From positions 55,360,785 through 55,424,784 of the forward strand of contig ML677326.1 of the NCBI GenBank assembly GCA_007922305.1: 64,000 nt of DNA, in the 5' to 3' direction. Numbering within the stretch: position 1 is the stretch's first letter; every line of letters starts with the position of its first letter. This stretch comes from Dermatemys mawii (lineage: Eukaryota > Chordata > Testudines > Dermatemydidae). The notes beneath the pieces were generated by a model. It had not been told where the DNA came from. It saw only the letters and a program-made list of their open reading frames with translations, and did no database searches. The position numbers and the translations under genes are program-made. Below are positions 1 through 11,846 of this stretch, one piece after another.

Positions 1-274
1 GTCCTAAACTTCAGGCTCTCTTGTCTGAGGTTCCTGAGATATGTAGGAGAGGGCTCTCTCCTTCAGATCGCAAAAGCTGTGCAGGATTCCATGTTCTGGT
101 AATGTCTAGGCAAATAATTCCACATAAGGTGCAATGCTGTCCACTTTTTGAGCATGCTGAGTAACACCTTATTGCATGCAGAACCACTGTTCCACATGTT
201 TCATTCCATTGTTGTAAATGGCAACACCTATGGACTAAAGAACTACTCAACATTTATCATAGCACACAGCACAT

Positions 275-800
275 AGGAGCCCTCGTCACAGACCACAGCC
301 CCACTGTGCTAGGCATTGTAGAAACACAGAGGAAAAAGATAGCCCTCTCCCCAAACTGCTCATAATATAAGAGACAACAGATGGATACAGACAGACTGAC
401 AAGGAGTACAAAAACCACCAACAAAAAAAACCAAACAAACTAATGAGTCAGCATGATAACATGGTTGCAGAACTCCAGTAGTTTTTTGTAGGCTTCAGGG
501 CAGAGGAGAATTTTAAGTAGAGATCTGAAGGAAGATAAGGAGTCAGATGTTCACAAAGTGCTTCTCTTAGAGGAGCAGCATACAAGAAAGCACAAAGGTT
601 TTTGTTTGAAAATCTAAGAAATGGGAGTTGACCTTTCTATATAGAATGAAAGCTAATAGGTAGGATGGGGATAGGTCTGGAATGGCCTTGAAAGTGAAGA
701 CAAATGGCTTATGTTTGATAGGGTAAAGAAAAGAGAGCCAGCGGACAGATGCAAACATGAATGTGTGAGTAGGGAGGGAAAGTAGATCATCACATTCTAA
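275..800. repeat. old sauropsid interspersed repeat, class uncertain
   Basis: The text around 283-420 (accacagccccactgtgcta, then gtagaaacacagagg and gagacaacagatggatac) and 490-800 matches a dispersed repeat that I recognise as frequent in turtle and crocodilian DNA. A shorter relative of its first part appears near 11440-11510 (tatggtccctgtccaaggaa). No terminal repeats or target duplication could be defined, so class and limits are uncertain. The open frames crossing it are not genes. Confidence 0.45.
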
Positions 801-3800
801 GGACATTTTTTCCCTTGAAAGGGAAAGTAAATTATACTGATAGAAGATTAAGGTTGCCTCTGCCTAGCAGTTAAAAGTTAGGAAATGTATTACTTTAATT
901 CTGCCTCTCCATTATGATAACTTTGTATATCCACTACAATACATGTTACTTAGTTCATATTTGAATCATAAGTCTAACATATAAAACATGTTTCATGATG
1001 TTCACAGATATTATATATAGTTTGTTGCAAGTTAGTGACACACTGATTCAGGGCTTTTTAAAGATCTGCTCTGCAGGAGACATCAAATCTGCTGTCATTT
1101 TGGTTGACTTGACAGTATATGCAAGTGACCAGCAATAACATGGCTCCATATCCTGTTGGAAAAAAATTGTTCCTGTTGCAGTAAATGAATTCTATATGCC
1201 ACACAATGAATATAAAGAGGGTTTACTCCTTGTTATTTCATACAATAAATCTCTCAATTATGCTCTAAGGTTGTTTGGTTTTCATTATCATCCCTTGTAT
1301 AGATTTTTTACTCTGTTTATAAAGGAAATGGTCTTCATGAATACTGTATTATCTTGGTTAATTCTTCTATCTTACTCTACCTCATGCATAATCAATCTAC
1401 TTTAAGCCTTTCCTTGTAAAACAACCTATGTACTAAGAAACAAGATGCCTTCTGGGAGGAAGATTACATCACCTACTTTTTACCTTATCACATCAATCGC
1501 TCTATTTCAATTCTCCTTGACAACTACTAGTTCCCTGAAGCCATGAAGAAAAACAACAAAAAATGTCTTTTTTTTAGCACCAATGCTTCCTCATTGGAGA
1601 AACAGAAATGAGCCATTTTGCCTCTCTTTGATTTACCATGGCTTAATCTAAGTCTTTTAATTAGCATCTGCACTCTACAACTTTTACACAGCAGAAAAAT
1701 CAGATTTACAGGTCATTATTATTAGCTGAGCTAATTCATTTCCATCTGCATATTTACACAGTTACAATATTCATAAAAGTCGACTGTATTTGGGCAACTT
1801 TGCATGGCACTCTACAGACAGTCACTTTCCAGATAAACAGGAAACAGCTGTTAAAGACTGACCTTGGTTTTGAAGCAGCGCAGTTCGGTTTAAAACAAAA
1901 TAAAGAGTTTTCCCCAGCACTTTTCAGAAGTGGCTCCCACACTCAAGTTCTGAGGAAGCAAGTTTACAACCCATGAATGCATAAGTGTAATCCTTCATGC
2001 AGTGCATATCTGTAACTAAAACGAAGGCAGCAAAACGAGATAGTGTAGGAGAGTAACAACCATTCGGAAAAAGTTAGGTCCATTTGTCCTTTCAAAAACA
2101 GGATGATGATGTTTATCTTCTTTCACACTTTTTACAACACCAAACCAATAAATGAATAAACTAATTTCCAAAGTACAAGAAGGTTATTTGAAATTATTTT
2201 CTGTTGGTAAATACTTATTAGCTTTAATATTTATAATATGCTAACATCTAAAGATTTCAATCAGGTTTGGAATCCTATTATATTAGGAGCTGTACAAACA
2301 ACAGTCACTCTCCCAAAAGCTTTATACTTCAGCTTGCAGAATTCAATTTTCTAAATTTAATTTCACAAATGTCAAAGTTTATTTTTAAGCATTTAAATTA
2401 TCACAGTTGAAGGAAATTATGGGGGAAATAATGAAAATTATTTAACAATAGTAACAATTGATTTTCAAAAAAATTAAAGCTTTATAATTGTTAAAATACA
2501 TATTTTCAACATGGCTTGTCAAAATATAAAAAATAAATATCCTTAAATCAAGCTCTGGGTTCTCAAGCAGCATTTTTCATAATTTACCTATCTATAAATT
2601 TTATTGATCCTCAATGGAAATTATTGTGTACGTGCATTGTAAAATTGACATTTAATGACAATATCAATAAAACTCATATTTCCAAACCTATTTACACTCC
2701 ACACACTAATCAGAAGAACCAGTGCCCCTCCACACTGCAGGGACATGCTGAGCTGCTCAAAGCGTAGCAAAGGGAAATCACAGCCACATCGTATAATTAC
2801 ATAATGGCAGCTAGAAAATCTGTGACTACTGTCCTACTATAAGGGCACTGGCAGCAAGCAGCACTGTGCTGTGGAAACATATAAGCAAAACATTCACAGA
2901 AGATCAACATATCCAGCTGTCAGACAGATACCTGACACTCCAATGTTCTAGAGTGACACACACACAAAAAAAGCCTCACATTTTTCTACTAAAGAAACAT
3001 TTTGCCTATTAACAAAAGGTAAAATACAGCCATGTGTAGCGGGCCAGCACAACGAATAGATTGGCAGTTTAAAGAAAAGAAAGTAAGAGAAAAGTTACTT
3101 CATATAGGCTGGTACAAGTACAGTAATATGAAAACCAGTAACTTATCATGCAAATCATTGTGAGCAAGAATATGAGCAATAAGCTAGTGTTCTATAGGTT
3201 AATAATATTCTTTCATCACAAAAACAATCCACAGTTGATGTTATAAAGCACAGAGGATCTATCCTGTAGGCCTCCTTAATAGGCTATTATAGTAAAAATC
3301 ATCATCATAAAGGAAAAGAATAGTGATATTAAACTCTTCTCTCCCAATTCGTTATTTCAGAGTTCATAATAGAGTATACTGATTTTTTGTAGCGCTATTT
3401 AAGCATGATCAAATTGAGTTTTTTTCCCATAAGCAGGTTGCTAAAACTCAATCCAGTGTGTGCAAAATTAATTAGATGTCCTACATGAGTTGCAAGCCAT
3501 TTCATCATAGATTTTTCCATCAACATAATTGTTTTATTACCAGGACAAGCACATTCTTTCTAATGGGCTTTGCATGAATTCTAAAAGTATTCAAATAGAG
3601 AAAGCAAAAACTACTACAGCAGACTGGAACACAGTCATTATCTGTGTTAAAGTGAGGAAATGGAACTGCGAAACCACAGTGGACTAAGTTTATTATTGAC
3701 TGACTATTTACATACAGCATGTTGCTTTATTTATACAAGTATATATTCCCCACTTGAAAGGGTTTAGTTTGTGAGACACAATCTCTTCCATAGATATTCT

Positions 3801-4329
3801 GGTTTTAGGTAACAAACAAAACCCAAATTTTGACTTTGTTGGATTCCATTTTATAAAACACTATTTTGTGATCAGCTATGGTTAAATCACATTTTTTTTT
3901 AACATGAGAATGAAAATTATCCCTTTTTAACAGCAAAAAGCTTGATAATTACATGAAGAGAAGTTGTCCACCACAGAAAGGAGGCAAGGTACAACTAAAT
4001 AAGAGAGAACAGTAGTCTAAGAATAGTGGTGGGAGAAGGAGAAACCAGTCCAGTTTTCTTGCAGCATGAGTTCAGCATAACCTCAGCTAGGCTGACAGGG
4101 ACTAGAAATTCATCAGAAGTAGTGCATTCAGCCCAAGAGAAAAGAGTGCAATTTGATTTCAAGGAATCATCATACAGACAGATTTTATTTATTCAAACAA
4201 GCAGAAAAAAAGCTTCTGTAGGAGCTTTCCATATACAAACGGAAAGATACATTTCTGTATGGAGCTCTTACCCTGTGATTAGCGTAGGATCAAGATTTTT
4301 AATTTGCTGTGAGCATTGCATTATGGATT
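801..4329. other. no gene seen; AT-rich intronic sequence
   Basis: No open frame with recognisable protein character, no RNA gene and no terminal-repeat pair was found. Short homopolymer and ACAC runs occur, for example near 2957-2968 and 3891-3900. Confidence 0.5.
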
Positions 4330-4445
4330 TTTGGAACTGGAAAGGAATTTTTCCCTAATCGCCAGATTGTCTGGGTCAGGGAGGGGTTTTTCTTCTTCCC
4401 TACAGCAGTTGGAGACCTGGTGAGATAGGCTGGGAAATGAGATGT
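4330..4445 (+). repeat. interspersed repeat family A, copy 1
   Basis: The pattern aaggaatttttccct, then cagattg, then a gggtttttcttcttccctacag block recurs in diverged form at 44835-44935 in the same orientation. Two unlinked copies 40 kb apart show it is dispersed. It resembles an old amniote repeat seen widely in sauropsids. I cannot assign a class. Confidence 0.45.
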
Positions 4446-6934
4446 TATTGTCTAGAAACAGCATGGCTAATGAATGACCACTTACTCCAGGGCCCTATCC
4501 CTCTCTAAATCCTTGAAAATTTGCCATAGAAGAGGAGATTTGTTTGTGACTGCAGTCATTGTTTTCCATGATAGCCTGGATCCTAAAGAACCTATTAGAT
4601 TCAATGGACACTGGTGTTTCTGGGAGGGCCAAGGCTATATCTGGAAGATCAAGACAGTTGTGGACACTGGGAGGACCAGTCAATACGCACATCTCTACCA
4701 GCAGCTCCATGGGGTGGTGGTCCTAGGAGAAAACAGTGCTCTCACTCTCTCTAAATTAACTTCTTGCAGCCACACCAGAATCTTCTGTTCGCTGAGGTGA
4801 AAATGTCATTCCCCATCCTCAGTGGAAACCACTGAGATGATTAGCTGGGAACTCCACAAGTTTCAGTTTAAGCATTCATTAGTCTGTTGAATGTTTTCTT
4901 ACACAAGATGATTTGATCCCAGGTAAATAATGCACATTTTGGCCCACAGTTAACATTACAGCCTGTCTGTTTATTCTTTTCAAAGCTAAAAAAATGACAT
5001 GGAAAAGTGCACAGGAATATAATTACGTATAATTAAATCATACTTCAAAAATCTTGACTATTAAAGCATTGATGTTTTGAAAATGGATATAATGATAGGC
5101 TATGAGGAAACAACATCACCTTAAAGAGTGTACATATTGGAAGCAGATGTTGTGGACGTAATTAGCAATTCATATTGTGTCATGTCTGATCTGACCTTGC
5201 AATAAAAAAAGCCCTAGTGATCACAGATGTTGAAAGGTGGGATATATTCTACACTATACGGAATACTTCCAGTTTGCATTTGTTGACAGAAAGCATGAAG
5301 GAGGATTTTATTTCTATTGGGTGGCTATGCATTTTCAGGTTACTTGTGCCACCTCGCCAAGTGATGTTATACTGGCTCAGTTTCCCCACTTTACTCCCAA
5401 CAAGGTTTAAATGACATAGCCACAGGTTTTCATTAAGGATGAAGTGTATTTCTGGAGATAAACACATTCTGTTCTGCACCACCTGGGTTTCTGATAGCAA
5501 TCCTCTTCTTTAAAGTTAAGTTCTTGAATACTGAATTTGGCACTTTTCTGTTTTTGTAGTTGCTGTTGACTGAAGGTCGCCCTTTACTGTGAGACAAAAT
5601 AGTACAGCTCAAGTGCACAGCCTGGGGCCCCAGAACAATTCAGAAAAAACATTTTCTGCAGGACAAAATATTCAGCCCCAATATGCATTACCCAGAATAC
5701 CAGCAGGAATATGTCATTATTGAAGGATAAAGGGTTTTTTTTCCCCTCCCAACTACAAGGTGTTTTGTCTCAAAAGGCCTGCAGCATGCACTAGTCACAA
5801 CCTGGCCCACTTCTATTCCTCTATATTTGCTATCCCTGTCTTCTCCATAGCCTTTCCACTATGTCTGGAGCTGCACACAGATTTGGAAACCTGATTTAAC
5901 CCTGTCTTATTAAAATAAATCATGTACATTTTCTAGCAGCGAGTTAATCATATTTTTTGCACAAATCAGCATCATTTTAAAAACCAGACAAACTGTGTCT
6001 GACAGATTGCTAAAGCATGCACATATTTATACACTTCCTAAATTGCTCATCTGCAGCAGGAAGATACTTGGGCATAGTTTTGAAAAAAAAAAAAAAGTTG
6101 ACCAAAATAATTTCTTAAAATCCTGAGAGCCATAAAATATTTTTCTCCCCACTGAATACGATCAAAATGATAATATTGGATAATATACAGGATGATCTGT
6201 AAATAGGACAACTTCATACATCGTTAGTGTCTCCTATGGTACATCTAAGAAGCATATAGCAGTAAATAAACGTGCATAAGTACTTTTTTGGTCTTTGTCT
6301 GCACAGAATACAATCTATCTGCATAAACACATACAGATGCCTAAGAAAAGAGATGCTGATGGCAAAATGACCTTCATTTTTGCAAAGAAAGAAATATGGT
6401 GGAACTGCCTATTAGCCAGGGAAGAGTCATCAAAAACAAATACTGTCCCATTATCTATTGCATAGCTCTCCACAGGCATAAAACAAGATTAAATGAATGC
6501 AGATGAATTGCGGCTCTTTTCATACTAAGATATAAAAAAAATCCTGTTTTTTTGTTTTTTTTTTTTGACAGGATCTGTACAAAACAAAGACCTAATGGAA
6601 TGAGAAATTGTCTTCAGAAAGCAAGGTCATTGTAGCTTTTTAGGTTCTTAAAATGTCTCAGATTGTCAGGGTCACCAAATTAATTTGGCAGAACAAACCT
6701 TTTGTCCCTGCTAAATGTAAAATATTGGAGACATGCATATACTACACTCATTACCTCCCCACTTTTAGATTGTGCAGTAGGTTAGTGATGAAACACACAA
6801 GTTTAAGAAACAGCCTGCAAAACACTTGAACAATAAATTGAGAGAGACATTTCTGAAAGTTTTTGCACTTTGCAGAATATTCAGTCTTTTTATATGTACA
6901 TGCATTGCCAAATGAAGTGAATAAGAGCTTTTAT
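4446..6934. other. no gene seen
   Basis: Unassigned intronic sequence with oligo(A) and oligo(T) runs near 6083-6097 and 6536-6567. Open frames at 4474-4800 and 5217-5618 lack any recognisable domain and overlap on both strands, as expected by chance. Confidence 0.45.
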
Positions 6935-7180
6935 TTAGAGACTTATTAGATCTCCCCCAAGTTTTCTTTTCTCAAGACTGAATATGCCCAAAGTAATATT
7001 TTTTAAACCTTATATCATTTTTTGTTGATCTCCTCTGAACTCTATCCAGTTTGCCTACATTTTTCCTGTATATTTTATATATGTAGAACAAGGTGAATTC
7101 TAAACATTACTATTTGCTTCTTTGCATATTGGTGCTTTCCCTCACATCCTATCTTTCCAAATCTATGCTTCATCTAGTTT
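6935..7180 (-). repeat. CR1 LINE fragment
   Basis: Read on the minus strand, the segment around 7020-7080 resembles the conserved 3'-terminal coding region of CR1. On the plus strand it appears as gatctcctctgaactctatc followed by cagtttgcctacatttttcct. It is short, diverged and without clear ends. Confidence 0.5.
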
Positions 7181-7194
7181 GACTATTGGAGACA

Positions 7195-7400
7195 AAGGAT
7201 GATTCCATGGGAAGGGCTAGTCGAACTCTGGAAACCTGAAGTCAGTTCTTTGCTCTGCCACATACTTTCTGTGTGACTATGGGAAAGTCGATTATTCTTT
7301 ATATGCCCCAGTATCCTACTTCTCAGGGAGGTTGTGAAGATAAATATATTACAAATTGTGAGATGCTTAGTTATTACAGTAATAGTAGGTATATGGGAAT
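7195..7400 (+). repeat. MIR-like (core-SINE) fragment
   Basis: The run ctttgctctgccacatactt, then tctgtgtgactatgggaaag, then tatgccccagtatcc and gttgtgaagataaatat follows the MIR/core-SINE layout (Cys-rich GCTCTGCCAC block, TGTGTGACYTTGGG block, then a GTGARGATTAAAT block). Heavily diverged, as expected for an ancient amniote SINE. Confidence 0.6.
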
Positions 7401-9639
7401 TTGAGGTAGACTGTAGTCTTCCTGGGACAGGAATCTTTTCACCTTTCTATCAAGTACCTATCACTTTCCTTGTTGGTGCTGAGTACATACACATAAAAAT
7501 CACACCATGCTATGTTGTATTAGTGGAAATATATACCAGGACTAAAATAACAGGATTATCACATTTTACAAAGAAGGTATAGTCATAGATGGGAACAAAT
7601 TTTAACTCAAGTGATTATTTACTCAAGAAAATTAGCATTATTTGCTATACTTAGTTTATTATTCAATTTTAGAAGTTTCATTCATGCCATCAGAGAACAG
7701 AAATGATACCATGTGACATAGGTGACCAATTACACACCTCAGTTACCAGCCAGCAAACAGCCAGAGTGACCATGTCCAGGAAGAAGGATTAAAATTGTTC
7801 ATCCAAACTGTTTGCCAAATACTTATTAAAAATTAATACATTTGCATAAATTGGTATCCATTCACAATGATAGTTAACAGAAAAATATGATAATCAGTTG
7901 AATAATTTTTTCACAGCATATAAATTGTACTAGTTCTAGGAATGGTGTTACCCATTTTAAAATAACTAATTTAAAATAACTAATTTATCCATAAATGCAG
8001 AATAATTAATTCTGAGTTATACAGTGCTGTTGTCTGTTCTATTACTAAATTCACTGTGATATTTATGGGGAGTGAAGTGTTTGTCTGTTTTTCAGGGCCT
8101 AGAATTCAAGTTTCAGTTGGTGAGACGTATGGGTGTAGGGGATTGAGGGTGGGAGGGGAGGCAGTGAAGAAAGAGAAAAGAGGCAGACAGAGAAAGAGAG
8201 GTGCTCAGTAGCTTCAAACACTATAATTAATGAGTCCCACATCAACATTTTAGTATCCAAGAAGAAAAATTGAATCAGAAACTTAATCTGAAAATTACAA
8301 GACAGGGAATACATCTGGAAGCTGTCAAAAGCCTGTTCGTAAGTAAAAATCAACACAGAGTGTTGCTTCACATGACCAGAGACAAGTCTCTCATGCATAA
8401 CATAGCAGTTTTGGTGATGAATCAAGATTGATATGGCCCAAGGCTTATTGGATTGGTCACCACTCTGCTCACAGCAATTGCAGGTGTTAACAGATTTTGA
8501 ATCTCTGATAGCTTCCATCTAAAGTTTCTGTGATTTCGAAGATCAGATATTCACAGCGTCAGCTAAAGCTGACTAAAATGTCACCCTTTTTATAATATTT
8601 TACTGCTTAAAGACAAATTTAACATAAATCCTAAATGAAAATAAACAAAACTATGAAGAGAGCTTTGTTATAAATATCCTAGGTTTTGTAGCTTTTGGAC
8701 TATGTATGACTTATTCATATTTTAGCAATGATGACAGCTGAGGATGGTAACCATGTGTTAATTGTTCAAGTTTATTTTTGGGTTGTTTGATGTTTCAGTG
8801 TACTGTCATCATCATTTTCTTTGGAGTGTAAAGCAAACAGCTGATGCTGGAGAGAGAAACTAACGTAGAAATTAATGTTCATCCAGGTTTAGCAATTTTC
8901 TCTGCTGCTTATGAAATTCAAGTCTAAATATTTCACATGGAGAATTGGGGGATAATTTCCTCTTTAGCGAATCTTATTTTAACTCCGTAACACCTATACG
9001 AGAGCATTTCAGAATCCATAACTGAATCATGACAAAAAGGATAGAAAAAATTAGGGTGAATATAGTTTACTACCTGAGAAAAGAGTTAAATATACCCTTA
9101 CAGTATCTTTAGGGAACATATTTCATAACCATAAATTTGGTTTACATTACAAAATAGTCATACAGGCTTTGTTCAGAATCCTCTCTGAAGTCTTTAGAAG
9201 AGATCTCAAATGTTAGAATGAGATCATGTGCAACTGTGTGTGTATGCATTTTTGGAATCAGAAAGAAAGAAGCCCCAGTAAGCAGCATGTTAACAACACC
9301 TTGTTCACATCCTCTTTAAAATCCTTATGTTCACACTGGGGAGAAATGCAGCCTGAAGTCAGCAGCAGAAATGTATCTTCATGCATTTCAGAGGGTTGGG
9401 AGGTGGAACTTCTCTAGGGACTCTCAGATCCAAATATCATGGAAACAAAGCCTCCATAACTGTGATTCAACAAATTTTTGAAGTAAAATTACCTGTCATT
9501 TGAAACTTCTTATGCATGGGACTGTGCAAGGAACAAGGATGGGTCTTTTCATAACATAGCTGAGTTGGGCTTGAGATACCTAACATTCCCAAGCATGCCA
9601 CATCCCCATTCCTCTGCATACCTCCTAGCGCTTCCCGCT
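7401..9639. other. no gene seen
   Basis: Unassigned intronic DNA. A purine-rich run occurs at about 8110-8205. A 139-codon minus-strand frame over 8099-8518 has low-complexity Ser/Pro/His composition produced by that run and is not supported as a gene. Confidence 0.45.
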
Positions 9640-10116
9640 ACCAAACAGTGGTTTGGTGGTGCTTAAGACTTTTCAGGAAGGAATAGGGAGGAGCAAGGAC
9701 ACAGCACGCTCAGTGAAGGAGGCGGAGAAGATGAGGTGCTGGGGTGAGGATTTGGGGAAGGAGTTGAAATGGAGGCAGGGAAGGGGTAGGAAGAGGCAGG
9801 GCTGGGATGGGGCCTCATGGAAAGGGTGGAGTGGGAGCAGGTATGGAGGGGCAGCTGGGGGGGGCTTTAACTGAAGTAATTCTAAAAGTAAATGCATGTT
9901 TTGTCATTTGAGTGAGGTGCATTACTGAGTGTTTATATTTTATTAAAACCCCTCTTTGCATTACAGTTTTTTAAAAGTTAATACATTGACTTTTAATAGC
10001 ATACTATATTACTCTTCATTTTTAACTATATTTTTGTATCATTGTCTGAAAAGGTTTCAGTGATGCAGTCCTCAGGCCTAGTGACCCTCATGGTGATTTG
10101 AGTTTGAGATCCCTGC
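9640..10116. mobile_element. candidate hAT-like non-autonomous element with purine-rich interior
   Basis: The left edge reads cagtggtttggtggtg (from about 9646). The right edge, read inward on the minus strand, is cagggatctcaaactcaaat. Both resemble hAT-type CAG(T/G)G termini. A strongly G/A-biased block fills 9690-9865. An 8-bp target duplication was looked for but is not convincing, so limits and class are provisional. Confidence 0.35.
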
Positions 10117-10861
10117 TCTACAAGTCTCTGCTGCAGAAGTGAAATCAAGTGCTTCCATCTCCAGGGATAGTGTCTCATTCCGGTCAGACAGCATCTCCTG
10201 CTATTGTAAAGCCATTCTAAAAGCACCAAACTACTCTTCCAAGTAGTAATATGCTATTACTAGATCATTAGGCTAAACAGCTTGAAGGCCCACCTGCCAC
10301 TAAGATTCATATAAGAAAGTATTTTGAAACAGACCGTACAAAACATGGAGTAATATTACATTGATTCAGATTACATAAAATTGTACTTTAAAATTTTACA
10401 ATCCTTTGCAGGACTGTCGCAGGGACGGTTATTCACTGTATATCTGGATTGTATGCATAGCATAATGGGGCCCATACCAGACTAAAACCTCAAGATGCTT
10501 TCCCATACAAAGATGACAAACACATGGCTCTAACACAATAGAATTTTGCATTCAAATACTGTCTTGCGCATCTAATCCAAGTGAGTTGGCTCCGGTGGCT
10601 GGAGTAAGTAGCAGCATTGTGTTTATTGAGAGATTTGTCAATACGATTGGGGGGCAAAGGCTTTAGAACACAGAGCTTGCTGGGGTCTAGTCCATTCAAT
10701 CCTACAGAGCCTGAGAGTCTAAATTTGGCACTCCTATTATGGCAGCTTTTACTGTTACTTTTAATATGCCCCATGTATTCCATATATTGCTTAGTTCACC
10801 TTTACTTATTCTCTGATCCTTTTCTTTTTTAAAGAGAAATTATGTAATTTGACGTAGGAGC
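10117..10861. other. no gene seen
   Basis: Unassigned. A 97-codon minus-strand frame over 10490-10783 has no recognisable domain and overlaps a plus-strand frame of similar size. Confidence 0.4.
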
Positions 10862-10993
10862 TAGGTGTGTGCACAGGGTGTGCCGGGTGTGCCCAGGCAC
10901 ACCCTAATGTCTCAAAAAAAAAGTGGCTTTGCATGCAGAGTGCGGCTTCTTTAAAATAAATAAATAAATAAAATTCCCTGTGTGCACACCCTA
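10862..10993. mobile_element. small MITE-like element with inverted ends
   Basis: The left end taggtgtgtgcacaggg and the right end ccctgtgtgcacaccct(a) are near-perfect inverted repeats of about 17 bp enclosing 132 bp. The interior contains the gtgtgcccaggcacaccc palindrome, an oligo(A) run and a short (AAAT) tract. No coding capacity. The target duplication is unclear. Confidence 0.5.
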
Positions 10994-11667
10994 ATGAAAT
11001 AGGAGAACGCCTACTGTGAACAGCGAACTTTCACAATATCAGAAAATCTACTTCTTCTATTGTAAGTTTTCCTGTGGCAATATAGATAAACATGCAACAT
11101 AACCTTAGTCCAATCACTAAAAGCTACGCCTGCCCACCATCTGAAACCAAGCATCTATAAACTGTTGTCACAAGTGACATCCTGCTCAAAAAGCTTCTGC
11201 AAGTAAAATAAATGGGATTTAATCTGCCGTAGAAGAGACTGAATTTATTATTCTTGAGAAAGGCATACAGTTCTGATGTTGAACTACAACTGCTTTGCTT
11301 TTAAAACAGGCAGCCCTCAACCTTGCCAAATCACTCTTTGCAATCTTGCATGAAGTAATAAAGTCAGATATGTGCTATATGGCCAAACTAGCTGCAGCTG
11401 GATTTATTATCGGAACATTGATGGTGCTCTTGGTTCTCTATAGACACTGAGGAAGATATGGTCCCTGTCCAAGGAAAGTGAGAATCTAAACAAAATAGCC
11501 AACAACTGAATGAACCAGGCAGGAAACCCCTGACAAACTGGGCATGGAGCTACATGAATGAATGCGTGAAGAATTCCCCCAGGGGAATATAGGGAAGGGC
11601 CAGTGAAATGCTAAACTACAGCTTCTGTAACGTACCAGTTTTTATCACTGATAAGCACTGCATATAG
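10994..11667. other. no gene seen; contains a short old repeat
   Basis: Around 11440-11510 there is a diverged match to part of the repeat at 275-800. The rest is unassigned. Confidence 0.4.
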
Positions 11668-11846
11668 TAGTGGTGGGCAACATGCAGCCCATCAGGGTAA
11701 TCCACGGGCATGCTGCGAGACATTTATATTGTTTACATTGACCGTTCGCAGGCACAGCTGCCCGCTCTCAGTGGCTGCGGTTTGCCATTCCCAGCCAATG
11801 AGAGCTGTGGGAAATGGCATATGCAGTGACATGCTGGCCACCGCTG
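11668..11846. mobile_element. hAT-type MITE (CAGTGGTGGGC family)
   Basis: The left end tagtggtgggcaacatgcag and the right end, read inward, cagcggtggccagcatgtca are inverted repeats of the same type as the element at 34487-34864, and the interiors are also alike (accgttcgcaggcac, tgccattcccagccaatgag). The flanks do not give a clear 8-bp duplication, so decay or slight misplacement of the ends is possible. Confidence 0.55.

Noticed and set aside
4026..4800. Two consecutive 108-110-codon plus-strand frames suggesting a small gene
   Set aside because: Different frames, no splice-supported junction, no domain, an interspersed repeat overlaps the join, and a minus-strand frame covers the second one.
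8099..8518. 139-codon minus-strand frame
   Set aside because: The C-terminal part is low-complexity from a purine-rich DNA run and the rest has no recognisable domain, start context or exon signals.
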